DNA from: Oligoflexales bacterium
GTDB lineage: Bacteria; Bdellovibrionota_B; Oligoflexia; Oligoflexales; JAGOVF01
Direction: 5' to 3'
Assembly (NCBI GenBank): GCA_018060885.1
Contig: JAGOVF010000017.1
Coordinates: 1 to 37,743 of the forward strand
Length of the DNA stretch: 37,743 nucleotides
This document shows positions 6,302 to 14,090 of the stretch, in pieces. Every line of letters starts with the position of its first letter. Within the stretch, counting starts at the first letter, position 1. The translations under genes and the position numbers were made by a program. The notes below the pieces were generated by a model. That model was given only the letters and a program-made list of their open reading frames with translations, was not told the DNA's origin and ran no database searches.

Positions 6302-8227
6302 ATGGACGGGCAAATGGACAATAAGGAAAATCACTATTTGATGCAAGTTATTAATATTATGAATTCAATTGCCAGCGCTGGTCGACTTGCTACTGTTCTT
6401 GTCACTAGCCTTATTTATGGAAACTTAGCTGGAATGACTCCCGCCCAAGCCCAAACTTTTAATCCAGACCTTGAAGCAAATCTTAAAAACATCAATCCTG
6501 CAGAAGTCGTCAAATGGGAAGTTCTCAGCGCCACCTCACCAGAAAGCGGAGTTGTTGAAGTCGGCCTGCGCCTATTGACCCTTTCTGGATTTTCTCTTTA
6601 TGAAGATAAGGTATCCTTCACCGCTCTTCCTGGTTTTAGTTCTGAATTGTTAAAAGCACCTCAGACAGTTGTGATCTACGACGAAATTTCAGCTTCAGAC
6701 CGTCCTGTGTACACCTCTGGTGATTTTTTTATAAAATTTGTCGGCCCCCACAACGACCAAGACGCGAAATTCGAAGTCAAAGCGACCTTCACGGCATGTA
6801 CAAATAAAATCTGCTTATTCCCGTATACAGAAACTCTCACAGTGGCCATTAATTACAGCGAGCGAGAAAACGCGCAAGTAGTCACCGTTTCAGATCCCGA
6901 AATCGAAGAGGAGGCTGCTCCCGCCACTTCCCAACCTATCATCAAAGAAGCGAGTCCAACGACGAAGGCCCTGCCTTTTGAAAATGCCTGGGCAGAAAAA
7001 ATTAGCAGCGGAACTATTTCTTTTGGCCTGCTTATATTAATTTGTTTTCTTGCGGGCATAGGCACCAATCTAACACCTTGTGTTTACCCGATGATTCCTA
7101 TCACTTTGAGATTACTTGGACGAGATGGCCACAACTTGGCTTATAGTACAATGTATGCGCTTGGGATTCTAGTCAGCTATACGAGTTTAGGCTTCTTTGC
7201 CGCGCTCACGGGCAAGCTTTTTGGCGCCATTATGGCTAACCCTTCAGTAAATTTTATACTTTTTCTCATCATGACTTTACTCGGCCTTTCCATGTTGGGT
7301 TATTTTAATTTTTCTAAACTTCAAGCGCTTGGCAATAAACTCGGCGCAGGAAAAGCTTCGCTTAAAAATACTTTTCTGATGGGGACTGGCGCAGGACTCG
7401 TCGCTTCTCCTTGCACAGGCCCAATTTTAGCGACTTTGTTAGTTAACTCTGCTAAAAGTGGCGCTGTTGCTGAATCGACTTTTTTAATTTTCATTTACAG
7501 CTTTGGATTTTCTTTGCCTTACATACTCTTGGGCAGTACGGCCGGTCACATTAAAAAAATAAAATTATCAAACAATCTTCAATTGATTGCAGAAGTCGTG
7601 TTTTCAAGTGTCATGTTTGCGTTGGCATTATATTACTTAAGAATACCAGCCTATGCCTATACCCAGCAGCTTTCTGGATCTTGGTTACTGATTGCATACT
7701 ATACTTTAGCGCTGGCTCTGCTTTCTTTGCTTCTTATAGTGATGATACGCAAGCTGAAAAGCTTTCAAAAAATACTGCTTCTTCCTTCTCTACTATTGGC
7801 ATTTTCGATGTTTGCAAAATATCAAGCCAGCACATCAGATTCTGCAGCAAAAGCAGAATCGACTTTGTATTTTAAAGATGAAAAAATAGCTTTTGAATTT
7901 GCTGCCCGCCACAATCGCTACATTCTTGTCGATAACTGGGCTGAATGGTGTGAAGCGTGTAAAAAAATGGATGTGACCACCTTTAAAGATCCTAAGCTAA
8001 TGTCATTTTTTGAACAAAGCGGTCAGTGGATTTTTTTAAAATTAGACTTAACGGAAACTAATGCTGACAACGACGCCATACTTAGCAAATATGAAATCCA
8101 AGGTCTACCGACTTTAGTACTATTAAATCCGCAGGCAAATTTAGACCAACGTGAGAATATAGCTGGTTATGTTGATGCGCCAACTTTGCTTAAAAAAATG
8201 CAGGAATTTGCCGCCCGCGAAAAATAA
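6302..8227 (+). CDS. dsbD: Thiol:disulfide interchange protein DsbD
   Basis: Transmembrane electron carrier that passes reducing power from cytoplasmic thioredoxin to periplasmic thiol proteins. The 641 residues show the complete three-part design. After a signal segment ending near AQA (about 50) comes an N-terminal periplasmic domain with the cysteine pair Cys166/Cys171. A CcdA-like eight-helix membrane domain holds Cys260 (LTPCVYP) and Cys371 (ASPCTGP). A C-terminal thioredoxin domain has WCEAC (Cys550, Cys553). Several in-frame ATGs lie near the start (6302, 6314, 6341, 6359) and none has a strong ribosome site, so the exact N-terminus is uncertain. The patatin gene follows after 20 bases and is probably co-transcribed. 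Confidence 0.94.
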   Translation: MDGQMDNKENHYLMQVINIMNSIASAGRLATVLVTSLIYGNLAGMTPAQAQTFNPDLEANLKNINPAEVVKWEVLSATSPESGVVEVGLRLLTLSGFSLYEDKVSFTALPGFSSELLKAPQTVVIYDEISASDRPVYTSGDFFIKFVGPHNDQDAKFEVKATFTACTNKICLFPYTETLTVAINYSERENAQVVTVSDPEIEEEAAPATSQPIIKEASPTTKALPFENAWAEKISSGTISFGLLILICFLAGIGTNLTPCVYPMIPITLRLLGRDGHNLAYSTMYALGILVSYTSLGFFAALTGKLFGAIMANPSVNFILFLIMTLLGLSMLGYFNFSKLQALGNKLGAGKASLKNTFLMGTGAGLVASPCTGPILATLLVNSAKSGAVAESTFLIFIYSFGFSLPYILLGSTAGHIKKIKLSNNLQLIAEVVFSSVMFALALYYLRIPAYAYTQQLSGSWLLIAYYTLALALLSLLLIVMIRKLKSFQKILLLPSLLLAFSMFAKYQASTSDSAAKAESTLYFKDEKIAFEFAARHNRYILVDNWAEWCEACKKMDVTTFKDPKLMSFFEQSGQWIFLKLDLTETNADNDAILSKYEIQGLPTLVLLNPQANLDQRENIAGYVDAPTLLKKMQEFAAREK

Positions 8228-8247
8228 CGCGAATTAAGGGAGAGCAG

Positions 8248-9789
8248 GTGGATCACTATTTACTATATGTAGCTGCAACTTCACAACTTGAGTCTGCAGT
8301 AAAAACCTTTGAAAAGCTGAAATCCATTAAATCAAACGCGCGAAAAAGCCTTGGGGAGTCCTATCGGGTTGAGCATCGGATGTTGCAAGGCCATGTCCTG
8401 CATGTTTTTATTATTTCAGAGATAGAACAGATCACCAGTCACCTCAGACAACTTCCGATAGATTTATTAATTTATGACGAGCGCGGAAAGGACTCGGAAG
8501 ATTCAGTCTCTGCACTTGGACGCATTCAAGATGATATGAAACAATTTGCGGAACTTTGGGGGCCAGATTTCCACTTCCCCATGAGTAGAGTCGTTTGCAT
8601 TTTGAAAGATATTGAAAAAAACTCCCTAAAGCCTTTCCACTTAGGTCGCTTTCAAGTCAGAAATGTTTGTATCAACCCACGCCGAACCGAAGAAATATTA
8701 TTGTGGTTGAAAGACGTCCTAACCCAAGGCCCGATTAGCGATAATAACAAAGTTGGCATTGCCTTGTCAGGTGGCGGAATCGAAGGTTTTTTATATCAAA
8801 TCGGCTGCCTTCATGCTTTGGACCTCGCACTGGAGAATAAATCTTTACATCAATGCAATACCTTTTCCGGAGTCAGCAGTGGCTCTATTTGCGCTGCTTT
8901 ACTTGCAACTAAAGTTCCACCGCGAGAAGCGATTAGAGCGCTGAAAAAAAAATCGGAGATTTTACCTGATTTTGCCCCCTCGATGTTTTATGACTTAGCC
9001 ATGAAAAAAATTCTTGAGCGTGTTGCAAAAGAAGCCTTGCGCTGGGAAGGTCTATCGGCCAAAGCTTGGGGCAAAAAACTTCTGCGATTAATCCCCACAG
9101 GTTTTTTTAAAGGAGAAAACGCCAGCGCCTATTTCGAACAAGCTATACAAAGCTTTGGTGGCGCCACGCGCATAGATGAGCTCGAAAATGACCTTTTTAT
9201 TGGCACGACTGATCAAGACAGTTTTGAGTCCGTCGTTTTTGGAAGTCGCGGTTGGCGCGATATTAAAATCATCGACGCAGTCAGAGCTTCTTGTGCCTTA
9301 CCGCCATTTTTTACTCCGGTGCAAATCAAAGATAGACATTTTATAGACGGACAAATCACCGGCTCTTGCAATCTGACACAAGTGGTCAAAAGTGGCTGCC
9401 GCTTGGTTATCCTAATTGACCCACTTCGCCCCTACACTGCGCCCATTCCAGGAACAATAGATCAATATGGCGGGGTGTTTTCGATTATTCAGATTATTAA
9501 AGCGCTAGTTTATTCGCGCTTTCGGCAGACACTTGAACACGTCACAGAGCGCTACCCTGATGTTGATTTTATCGTGTTCCAGCCCGATGAAGATTGCGCG
9601 GAACTGATGGCGGGCTCGCCCATGCGGTATAGCCTCAGAACACAAATCATTGACCTCGCAATACGCGGAACATTGCGACGTTTACGAAATCGTAACGCGG
9701 TCTATGCGGCTAAATTTGCCAAATATGGCTTTCAATTAAAGAAGCCTAGCGAAATCCGCAAACTTGAGGAAGGTGATTTTAATATTTAA
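8248..9789 (+). CDS. Patatin-like phospholipase with a novel N-terminal region
   Basis: Predicted serine lipid acyl hydrolase. The patatin domain occupies about 167-400 of 513 residues. It has the glycine-rich oxyanion loop SGGGIEG (174-180), the nucleophile in GVSSG (Ser210), ASCALPPFFTPV around 348, and the dyad Asp367 in FIDGQ, where most patatins have DGG or DGA. Residues 1-165 match no family I recognise; LLIYDERGKDSEDS hints at an alpha/beta receiver-like fold, but this is only a guess. There is no signal peptide, so the protein is cytoplasmic or secreted by another route. It starts with GTG behind AGGGAG, 20 bases after dsbD. Confidence 0.88.
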   Translation: MDHYLLYVAATSQLESAVKTFEKLKSIKSNARKSLGESYRVEHRMLQGHVLHVFIISEIEQITSHLRQLPIDLLIYDERGKDSEDSVSALGRIQDDMKQFAELWGPDFHFPMSRVVCILKDIEKNSLKPFHLGRFQVRNVCINPRRTEEILLWLKDVLTQGPISDNNKVGIALSGGGIEGFLYQIGCLHALDLALENKSLHQCNTFSGVSSGSICAALLATKVPPREAIRALKKKSEILPDFAPSMFYDLAMKKILERVAKEALRWEGLSAKAWGKKLLRLIPTGFFKGENASAYFEQAIQSFGGATRIDELENDLFIGTTDQDSFESVVFGSRGWRDIKIIDAVRASCALPPFFTPVQIKDRHFIDGQITGSCNLTQVVKSGCRLVILIDPLRPYTAPIPGTIDQYGGVFSIIQIIKALVYSRFRQTLEHVTERYPDVDFIVFQPDEDCAELMAGSPMRYSLRTQIIDLAIRGTLRRLRNRNAVYAAKFAKYGFQLKKPSEIRKLEEGDFNI

Positions 9790-9828
9790 ATTTATTTATA
9801 ATTTTTCAAACTCCTAAGAGGATATTTT

Positions 9829-10476
9829 ATGCAAAAACACCAGTTCACACTTTATCATTATTGGAGATCTTCCTGCTCATGGCGCATACGATGGGCCTTA
9901 AATTTTAAAGGTTTAGCCTATAAAAGTGTCAGTATCAATTTACTTAAAAACGAACATACGACGCCAGAATTTTTGAAGAAGAGCCCAAGCGGTTATATCC
10001 CTTGCCTAACCATAAACGGACAGTCTGCGACAGAATCCATTGCAATTTTAGAATGGCTAGAAGAAGTCTACCCTTTGCCGGCTCTGTTGCCGAGCAGTGC
10101 TGAAGATAAATTAGCGGTACGTCGCTTGGTTCAGACTATAAGTAGCGGAATTCAGCCCATTCAAAATCTTGCAGTCTTGCAATACGTGAAAAAGGACCCA
10201 GCAGATAGGCCTGAATTTGCCCGCTATTGGATCGATAGAGGTCTGAAAGTTTATGAACAATTAATCCGCCACAGCGCTGGAACATTTAGCCTCGGAAGCC
10301 AGATCAGTCTTGCAGATCTCTGCCTGATACCACAAGTCTACAACGCCTATCGCTATGGGGTGGACATGAATTCTCTACCGCTTGTAAACCGCATCTATCA
10401 CAATGCTTTGGCAACTCCAGCCTGCCAAGCGGCTTTGCCAGAAAACCAGCCAGATGCAGTCAAAACAGGAGCCTAA
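9829..10476 (+). CDS. maiA: Maleylacetoacetate isomerase / zeta-class glutathione S-transferase
   Basis: Zeta-class GST, which in tyrosine catabolism converts maleylacetoacetate to fumarylacetoacetate using glutathione. The 215 residues match the family length. The N-terminal thioredoxin-fold domain carries the signature RSSCSWRIR (Ser14, Ser15, Cys16) and the glutathione-site segment GYIPCL...ATESIAILEWLEE. The C-terminal domain is all-helical with LADLCLIPQVYNA. A ribosome site, AGAGGA, precedes the ATG, and the gap from the patatin gene is 39 bases. No other tyrosine-degradation gene is nearby, so the substrate is not fixed by context; a general zeta GST role is also possible. Confidence 0.87.
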   Translation: MQKHQFTLYHYWRSSCSWRIRWALNFKGLAYKSVSINLLKNEHTTPEFLKKSPSGYIPCLTINGQSATESIAILEWLEEVYPLPALLPSSAEDKLAVRRLVQTISSGIQPIQNLAVLQYVKKDPADRPEFARYWIDRGLKVYEQLIRHSAGTFSLGSQISLADLCLIPQVYNAYRYGVDMNSLPLVNRIYHNALATPACQAALPENQPDAVKTGA

Positions 10477-10530
10477 GCTAAGTAAGACTTAATAAAAACA
10501 AATCAGTGCTTTGCTATTTTGAATTTTTTG

Positions 10531-10560
10531 TATAAAGACCTTCTTGTGCGCATGCGCACA
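10531..10560 (+). promoter_or_regulatory. TATAAA element followed by a perfect 16-bp palindrome upstream of trhP
   Basis: A TATAAA at 10531-10536 resembles a -10 box, and just downstream lies the exact palindrome TGTGCGCATGCGCACA (10545-10560). A repressor site at the start of transcription, or a leader hairpin, would both fit. No convincing -35 was found. The palindrome is strikingly GC-rich for its surroundings. Confidence 0.45.
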
Positions 10561-10595
10561 TGCTGACCTGTACTCAGCCATAAGGAATTTAAAAA

Positions 10596-11879
10596 ATGTT
10601 AGATTCAAAGCCTGATTTGAATGCAAATCTTCAATCAGATATTGTAGAGCCAAATCTCAAACCAAAACAAAAAACAGTTGAGCTACTTTCACCAGCTGGA
10701 AGTCTACACAAACTCAAAACCGTCATTCGCTATGGCGCCGACGCTGTTTTCCTCGGTGGCAAAACATTTAATCTAAGAGCCAAATCGCACAACTTCAATA
10801 AAGAAGAGCTAAAGGAAGCAGTCGATTATTGCCACAGCATGGGGAAAAAAGCCTTTGTTACGCTAAATATCTTGGCGCACAATCGCGAAATTACGGCCTT
10901 GCCTCAGTTTGTTAAATATCTTGAACAGATTAGTGTCGATGCAGTTATCGTTGCTGATATGGGCGTGCTGGATTTGGTCCGCGAAAACTCAGACCTACCC
11001 ATTCACATCAGCACGCAGGCTTCGACAACCAATTACCGTACGGTAAAAATGTGGAAATCCTTAGGTGCAAAAAGAGTAGTCCTCGCAAGAGAACTTTCTT
11101 TAAATGAAATCAGCAAAATTAAAAATGAAGTTCCTGACATGGAGCTAGAAGTGTTTGTCCATGGCGCTATGTGTATGACCTATTCCGGACGCTGCCAATT
11201 GAGCTCATTTTTTGCTGATCGCGATGGCAATCGCGGTGCTTGCACGAATACTTGTCGCTGGAAATTTGCCGTAGTGGAAGAAAAGCGCCCAGGCGAATAC
11301 TTTCCAGTTTATGAAGATGAAAATGGTGCAACCATGTTTAACTCTAAAGACTTGTGCACAGTGGGATTCTTAGATCAAATCATAGCAACTGGAGTAGATA
11401 GTTTAAAAATTGAAGGCCGAATGAAAAGCCTACTCTATGGCGCTACTACAGCAAAAGTATACCGAGAAGCCATTGACGCCTACTACGCTGGCACCTTTCA
11501 CCAAGAAAATAACCGACAAAAAGAACTCGAGAGCTTCTCTCATCGTGGCTATACGCCAGGTTTTTATTTTGGCAAGCTCGATGCCAATGCTACGCGCTTT
11601 GAAGGTGGCTATGACATGTCCCACGAAATGGTCGGGTATGTGCAAGACGTGCAGGAAGAAGATGGGACTTGTTCTATTGAACTTCTCAACCGTTTGACTA
11701 AAGGCGGACTATTGGAATTTATTAAGCCAAACGGCGACGTCGTAAAACATCAAGTCGAAGAAATGATCAATACCAAAAACGGTGAAATAGTGTCAGAAGC
11801 CCATTCAAATACAATTATTCAAATCCCACTTCCCAAAGGCGTGGAAGCTATGGATGTCATTAGACAGCCCATTTTATAG
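10596..11879 (+). CDS. trhP: U32-family tRNA hydroxylation protein TrhP (YegQ-like)
   Basis: The U32 family, once called collagenase-like peptidases, includes TrhP/YegQ, which acts in prephenate-dependent 5-hydroxyuridine formation at tRNA wobble position 34. The 427 residues show the U32 signature EVFVHGAMCMTYSGRC (185-200) and four conserved cysteines (193, 200, 216, 220) that would bind a metal or Fe-S centre. The stretches ELLSPAGS, RVVLARELSL, GACTNTCRW, NSKDLC and SLKIEGRMKS follow the E. coli YegQ pattern closely, including the RPGEY segment. AAGGA lies nine bases before the ATG. The N-terminal ~25 residues precede the family core and look unstructured. Confidence 0.87.
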   Translation: MLDSKPDLNANLQSDIVEPNLKPKQKTVELLSPAGSLHKLKTVIRYGADAVFLGGKTFNLRAKSHNFNKEELKEAVDYCHSMGKKAFVTLNILAHNREITALPQFVKYLEQISVDAVIVADMGVLDLVRENSDLPIHISTQASTTNYRTVKMWKSLGAKRVVLARELSLNEISKIKNEVPDMELEVFVHGAMCMTYSGRCQLSSFFADRDGNRGACTNTCRWKFAVVEEKRPGEYFPVYEDENGATMFNSKDLCTVGFLDQIIATGVDSLKIEGRMKSLLYGATTAKVYREAIDAYYAGTFHQENNRQKELESFSHRGYTPGFYFGKLDANATRFEGGYDMSHEMVGYVQDVQEEDGTCSIELLNRLTKGGLLEFIKPNGDVVKHQVEEMINTKNGEIVSEAHSNTIIQIPLPKGVEAMDVIRQPIL

Positions 11880-11890
11880 TGTCATCCAAA

Positions 11891-11932
11891 GTGCCGCGTG
11901 CGTCAACCTGAGTGCCGCGTGCGTCAACCTGA
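11891..11932. repeat. Perfect tandem duplication of a 21-bp unit
   Basis: GTGCCGCGTGCGTCAACCTGA occurs twice without a break (11891-11911 and 11912-11932). It is noticeably GC-rich compared with neighbouring genes and forms the left part of the intergenic block between the convergent trhP and surA-like genes. Confidence 0.9.
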
Positions 11933-11968
11933 ACCGAAGGTGAATGTCTCCTGTCGGCATTACCTAGA

Positions 11969-12067
11969 TCCTTCGCTGCGCTCTGGATGACAGGTCCTTC
12001 GCCTTCGGCTCAGGATGACACGGAGGTCCTTCGCTACGCTCAGGATGACGTAGATCGCTCAGGATGA
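11969..12067. repeat. Array of degenerate intergenic repeats (TCCTTCGC...CAGGATGACA type)
   Basis: Three units share TCCTTCGC, a short variable core, CTCAGGATGAC (CTCTGGATGAC in the first) and an A or G: 11969-11992, 11995-12020 and 12027-12050. A shortened fourth (GCTCAGGATGA) ends at 12067. Just after the trhP stop, GTGTCATCC (from 11880) is the inverted copy of the GGATGACA end, so the block has inverted ends. The second unit contains the hairpin GCC-TTC-GGC. Repeats of this wording are dispersed in many bacterial genomes. Here they occupy a convergent gap and may serve as terminator or mRNA-end structures. There is no coding potential. Confidence 0.8.
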
Positions 12068-12080
12068 AGCGGAGATTAAT

Positions 12081-13100
12081 TTAGTTTTCCAAAATTCGAA
12101 TCTTTGCTCTGACGCGCTCGTTCTCTATCCATCTTTGCATCTGGCGCGCCATTTCAACACTCATCAATTCATTTTCAATAGCTTTTTTGTTCTTTTCAAA
12201 ATCACTGCCACCGCGAAACGACTGTTTTTCAACTAAGAAAATATGAAACCCTACTGGAGTTTCGATCGGCTTGGAAAAAGAACCTGGCGCGACATCTTTA
12301 ACCGCCTCACGTAGGACGGGAGCCAAATCGGACAATTGAACACCCTTCATTTGCCCGCGAGTTTCCATAGGGCTATCTTCGTCGGAATAGAGTTTTAGAG
12401 ATTCTTGAAAATTTGCGCCCCCAAGTAACTTGGAATATATTTGCTGCACTAATTCTGACTTTTGTTTTTTCACTGCCTCAGAAGCACCTTCTGGTATTTC
12501 TATCAATATCTGACGCAAGTCTAAGATTAACAAGTTTCCAGCTGATCCAGATTTATTAATATAATAAGTTTCTACATCTTTTTGAGTTAAGTTGATCAGA
12601 GGTTGGATTACACGTCCCTGAAATCTTCGTACTATCATAAGATTTTTATAATCAAATCTGTAATCGTCCCAGGTCTGCCCACTTTCCGCCAAGTATTCTG
12701 TAAACTGCTGCTTATTCATATTGTTTGATTTTAAAAATTCTTCGATACGTGTTTCAAGTTCTTGATCAGTGATTTCGAGTTCAAGGAGCTGTGATTTACG
12801 CAACACCAACTGAAGATTAATTGCGTCCTGCAAGGCCTGGCTTTGTTCAGGGTCGGTTTCCTTAGCGGGAAAAGGACTCAAGATCACTAACGGGCCATGT
12901 TTTATTTTTTTTTCAATCTCGCTATGAAGAATAGGTGCGCCGTCGACGGTGGCAACGACTCTGTCAACTAATTCACTCGCAAAAACTGCGAACGTGGAGA
13001 ATAAAAAAATCGAAGAAAACTGTAATGCAGTTATTATGCTTGTTTTTAGTAGGAATGTGGAATGTTGACGCTGACTTTTTGCATAGCTAAATCGATCCAT
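12081..13100 (-). CDS. SurA-like periplasmic chaperone / parvulin-type prolyl isomerase
   Basis: Predicted exported folding factor for outer-membrane proteins. The 339 residues have a signal peptide (basic start, hydrophobic 18-38, cleavage near VFAS). A SurA-N-like helical domain begins DRVVATVDGAPILHSEIE at about 45. One parvulin domain at about 190-310 includes LRQILIEIPEG and TPVGFHIFLVEKQ. SurA of E. coli has two parvulin domains, so this is a shorter relative. The ATG at 13098-13100 lies inside the preceding gene, giving a 55-base overlap. AGAGGAA upstream of that ATG supports it, and no later start retains the signal peptide. Confidence 0.85.
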   Translation of the reverse strand: MDRFSYAKSQRQHSTFLLKTSIITALQFSSIFLFSTFAVFASELVDRVVATVDGAPILHSEIEKKIKHGPLVILSPFPAKETDPEQSQALQDAINLQLVLRKSQLLELEITDQELETRIEEFLKSNNMNKQQFTEYLAESGQTWDDYRFDYKNLMIVRRFQGRVIQPLINLTQKDVETYYINKSGSAGNLLILDLRQILIEIPEGASEAVKKQKSELVQQIYSKLLGGANFQESLKLYSDEDSPMETRGQMKGVQLSDLAPVLREAVKDVAPGSFSKPIETPVGFHIFLVEKQSFRGGSDFEKNKKAIENELMSVEMARQMQRWIENERVRAKIRILEN

Positions 13101-14068
13101 TTTTTATATTCCTCTTCGCTTTTTTGTTCTAGAACTCTCGACTCTATCGATTTGCGCGCTTCGTCGAAGGAAACTTGTCGAGGCTCATACTTATCTTCAA
13201 TTAATAAAATATGAAACCCATAATCTGACTTTAGTACGACACTAATTTCACCTTTCGCTAGCGTAAAAGCAATATCAAAAACATTGGGATATTGTCCCTT
13301 TTCAAAAGGCGGCAATAGTCCGCCTTTTACTGCTTCTGGAGCTATAGAATATTGCTTCGCTAAATCAGAAAAATTTTTTTTATTTACAAGTTGCCGAACT
13401 TTTTTGGCGTCTTCTTCTTTTGCAAAAAGCATATGACGAACTTTAACACGGTCAGGTGTATGAAACTCTTCCTTACGCGAGTCATAATAATTCAAAAGAG
13501 ATAGCTCATCCAACTTAATTTGCTGCTTTATTTGTTTATTAAAAAAAAGAGTAACGACTGCGTGTTCACATATTTTAGAGCGAAGTCTTTTTTTATCTTG
13601 GTCCGATTCCAAAAGAGTATCTAAATTTTTTACGGCACTATCAAAGTCTTTTTCACAGTTGCTGTCTTTTAGAAACTCTTCTATATCTACACCCGCAGTT
13701 TGTCTAACATAATGATATAAGGTCTTTCGCTCAACAATATCTGCTAGAAGCTTTTCTCGAAGAGCCGCATTTTCCGCCCCAATTTCTGCGCTAGCTTCCG
13801 AATCAGGAAGCGCAGAGTTCATAATATTACCTTTTTCGCTTTCAATCGCTGTCATATAAATACGATATTCAAATTCTATATCGCTATTACGAATGCCTTC
13901 TTCACCAACCGTTACAATTAAAGCATCGGTTATATCATCCTCAACCCGGCCTTGATTTGATTGTTGGTAGACTAGAGTATCTTCAATGGCCTCATCTTTG
14001 ATGATCCACAATAAAAGACCAACAGCGATCGACACACCGAGCACTAACAATGGACGAAGCAGTGACAT
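13046..14068 (-). CDS. Membrane-anchored parvulin-type peptidyl-prolyl isomerase
   Basis: The 340-residue protein has an N-terminal membrane anchor (about 5-23) with no clear cleavage site. A helical SurA/PrsA-like region follows, then a parvulin domain at about 205-298: RVKVRHMLFAKEEDA, FSDLAKQYS, GGLLPPFEKGQ and SDYGFHILLIEDK. It probably faces the periplasm and assists folding of exported proteins. It lies 22 bases after mfd, has AGGAG before the ATG, and overlaps the next SurA-like gene by 55 bases, so translation of the two is likely coupled. The two chaperones share the domain plan but are clearly diverged. Confidence 0.85.
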   Translation of the reverse strand: MSLLRPLLVLGVSIAVGLLLWIIKDEAIEDTLVYQQSNQGRVEDDITDALIVTVGEEGIRNSDIEFEYRIYMTAIESEKGNIMNSALPDSEASAEIGAENAALREKLLADIVERKTLYHYVRQTAGVDIEEFLKDSNCEKDFDSAVKNLDTLLESDQDKKRLRSKICEHAVVTLFFNKQIKQQIKLDELSLLNYYDSRKEEFHTPDRVKVRHMLFAKEEDAKKVRQLVNKKNFSDLAKQYSIAPEAVKGGLLPPFEKGQYPNVFDIAFTLAKGEISVVLKSDYGFHILLIEDKYEPRQVSFDEARKSIESRVLEQKSEEEYKKWIDLAMQKVSVNIPHSY

Positions 14069-14090
14069 ATAAAAATTCTCCTGCTATTTT

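Noticed and set aside
11880..12080. Possible CRISPR-like array.
   Set aside because: Units are degenerate, spacing is irregular (a few bases) and there are no unique spacers or cas genes.
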